Source: Candidatus Cloacimonadota bacterium (GTDB taxonomy: Bacteria > Cloacimonadota > Cloacimonadia > Cloacimonadales > TCS61). Taken from it: a DNA stretch of 64,000 nucleotides. Under the pieces are notes generated by a model. It was not told where the DNA came from. It was given only the letters and a program-made list of their open reading frames with translations, and made no database searches. The position numbers were made by a program, and so were the translations under genes. Below, piece after piece: positions 63,253 to 64,000 of this stretch (its first letter is position 1; each line of letters opens with the position of its first letter). The stretch is from the NCBI GenBank assembly GCA_021734835.1, contig JAIPIH010000013.1:1-64000 (forward strand). The letters are read 5' to 3'.

Positions 63253-64000
63253 TTAGTTCACTTTACTTAAAAACATCACAAATACTGTTCCCTTGGGTTC
63301 GTTATCTTCCACATAAATTTTTCCACCCCAGTTTGTAATAGCTTTATTAACAATATACAAACCTAAACCGGAATGACCTGTTACGCCAAATTTATACCCT
63401 TCTTCAAATATTTTCTTTTTATTATCGTCTGATATCCCCTTTCCATAATCAATTATCCTTACTTCGGTAGTTTTACCGGATGTGGTGATCTTGATATCAA
63501 TTCTTGTAGTTTTGCTATGAACAACTGCATTGCTGATTAAATTATCAATAACAGAATTCAAAGATTCATCTGCAAATATCTTACTCTTTCCTACAATGGA
63601 ATATTTGACCATTGGAAAGTTCTCAAGAATAGTTTTGAAATTTTCTTCTATATTATAAATTTTTAGATTTGATGTCGATAAGAGGAATTCATGATCTTTC
63701 ATTTTCGATATTAAGTCAGAACTTTTATCAATATATTTTTTTACATTTTCTAATTGCTGTTTATTATTAGATCTCAGATAATTATTGATCGAACTGCTTA
63801 TTACTGTAAGGTTATTAGCAAGATCGTGCCTGAGAATTTTATTTATAAGTTTTATCTGTTCCTGCTGATGTCTGTTCGCGTTATCGACCCTTTTTTGCTC
63901 TGTAATATCAAGTAAAGAGACAAAAACTACAGAATAATCTACTGCAAATCCCTCTGCAACTACCCATTCAAGAGCAACATCAATCAATTTCCCATCAATA
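63253..64000 (-). CDS. Sensor histidine kinase, C-terminal part (cut by window edge)
   Basis: At least 249 residues of a kinase whose frame stays open to base 64000, so the N-terminus is missing. The visible start is the end of a PAS domain (VSLLDITEQKR), followed by the phospho-acceptor helix ILRHDLANNLTVISSSI, the N box NLISNAVVHS, the G1 box DYGKGISDD and the G2 box GHSGLGLYIV. It is expected to autophosphorylate on His and pass phosphate to a response regulator not seen here. The signal is unknown. Confidence 0.9.
   Translation of the reverse strand, partial: IDGKLIDVALEWVVAEGFAVDYSVVFVSLLDITEQKRVDNANRHQQEQIKLINKILRHDLANNLTVISSSINNYLRSNNKQQLENVKKYIDKSSDLISKMKDHEFLLSTSNLKIYNIEENFKTILENFPMVKYSIVGKSKIFADESLNSVIDNLISNAVVHSKTTRIDIKITTSGKTTEVRIIDYGKGISDDNKKKIFEEGYKFGVTGHSGLGLYIVNKAITNWGGKIYVEDNEPKGTVFVMFLSKVN

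Noticed and set aside
1-64000. CRISPR array, prophage or complete insertion sequence
   Set aside because: No regularly spaced repeats, phage structural genes or transposase frames were found.

Overview
The window is AT-rich DNA from a Gram-negative bacterium. Signal peptides, an Sec lipobox, predicted outer-membrane proteins, LolCDE-like transporters, a PEGA lipoprotein and an exported propeller protein with a FlgD/T9SS-like C-terminus all point to the Fibrobacteres-Chlorobi-Bacteroidetes neighbourhood, possibly Cloacimonadota or a relative. That placement is inference from protein style, not from a marker gene. Start sites usually carry clear AGGAGG-type ribosome-binding sites, and these were used to correct several gene starts.

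Layout. 1-2208 is part of a type III restriction-modification system (res truncated by the window edge, mod complete). 2209-5127 is a small accessory patch: two directly repeated 254-bp copies (2330-2583 and 4121-4374) flank a DUF302 gene and a metallo-beta-lactamase-fold gene, the latter followed by an attC-like site typical of integron cassettes. 5170-12313 (minus strand) carries a DUF5916-like outer-membrane protein, two acetyltransferase-type genes, a 53-residue basic protein, hflX and two small genes. hflX is preceded by a leader with a 15-codon reading frame, competing inverted repeats and an intrinsic terminator, which looks like an attenuator. 12449-18630 (plus) has an RCK potassium channel followed by a separate cyclic-nucleotide-binding protein, an acyl-CoA synthetase, an anchored protein, an AP-superfamily phosphodiesterase and an EamA transporter.

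18757-20563 has a PEGA lipoprotein and a pilin-like protein. 20744-26431 is a TetR-led envelope operon: TetR, predicted outer-membrane protein, LolD-like ATPase, two FtsX-type permeases and a LolA-like protein. 26496-27535 holds a ferritin-like protein and a membrane protein. 27626-33579 (minus) holds SppA with an extra N-terminal domain, and a YtrA-type GntR/ABC/DUF4097 operon. 33843-34611 (minus) has nth and tRNA-Pro(GGG). 34712-46258 is mostly plus-strand: an ABC-F protein, an HgdB-like protein, two GNATs, an MTA/SAH-type deaminase, a PLP racemase, a zinc-ribbon membrane microprotein, a DUF212 protein, an MsbA-type exporter, an SbcD-like nuclease and a free methionine-R-sulfoxide reductase.

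46244-60188 (minus) is a surface-polysaccharide locus: a WecA/MraY-type initiating transferase, four glycosyltransferases, two deacetylase-like proteins, a Wzx-type flippase, an AroB-like enzyme and an exported propeller protein. 60484-63195 is pyruvate phosphate dikinase, and the window ends in a truncated histidine kinase. The most promising candidates for a second look are the hflX leader, the repeat/attC patch and the channel with a separately encoded nucleotide-binding protein. No CRISPR array, prophage or complete insertion sequence was seen.
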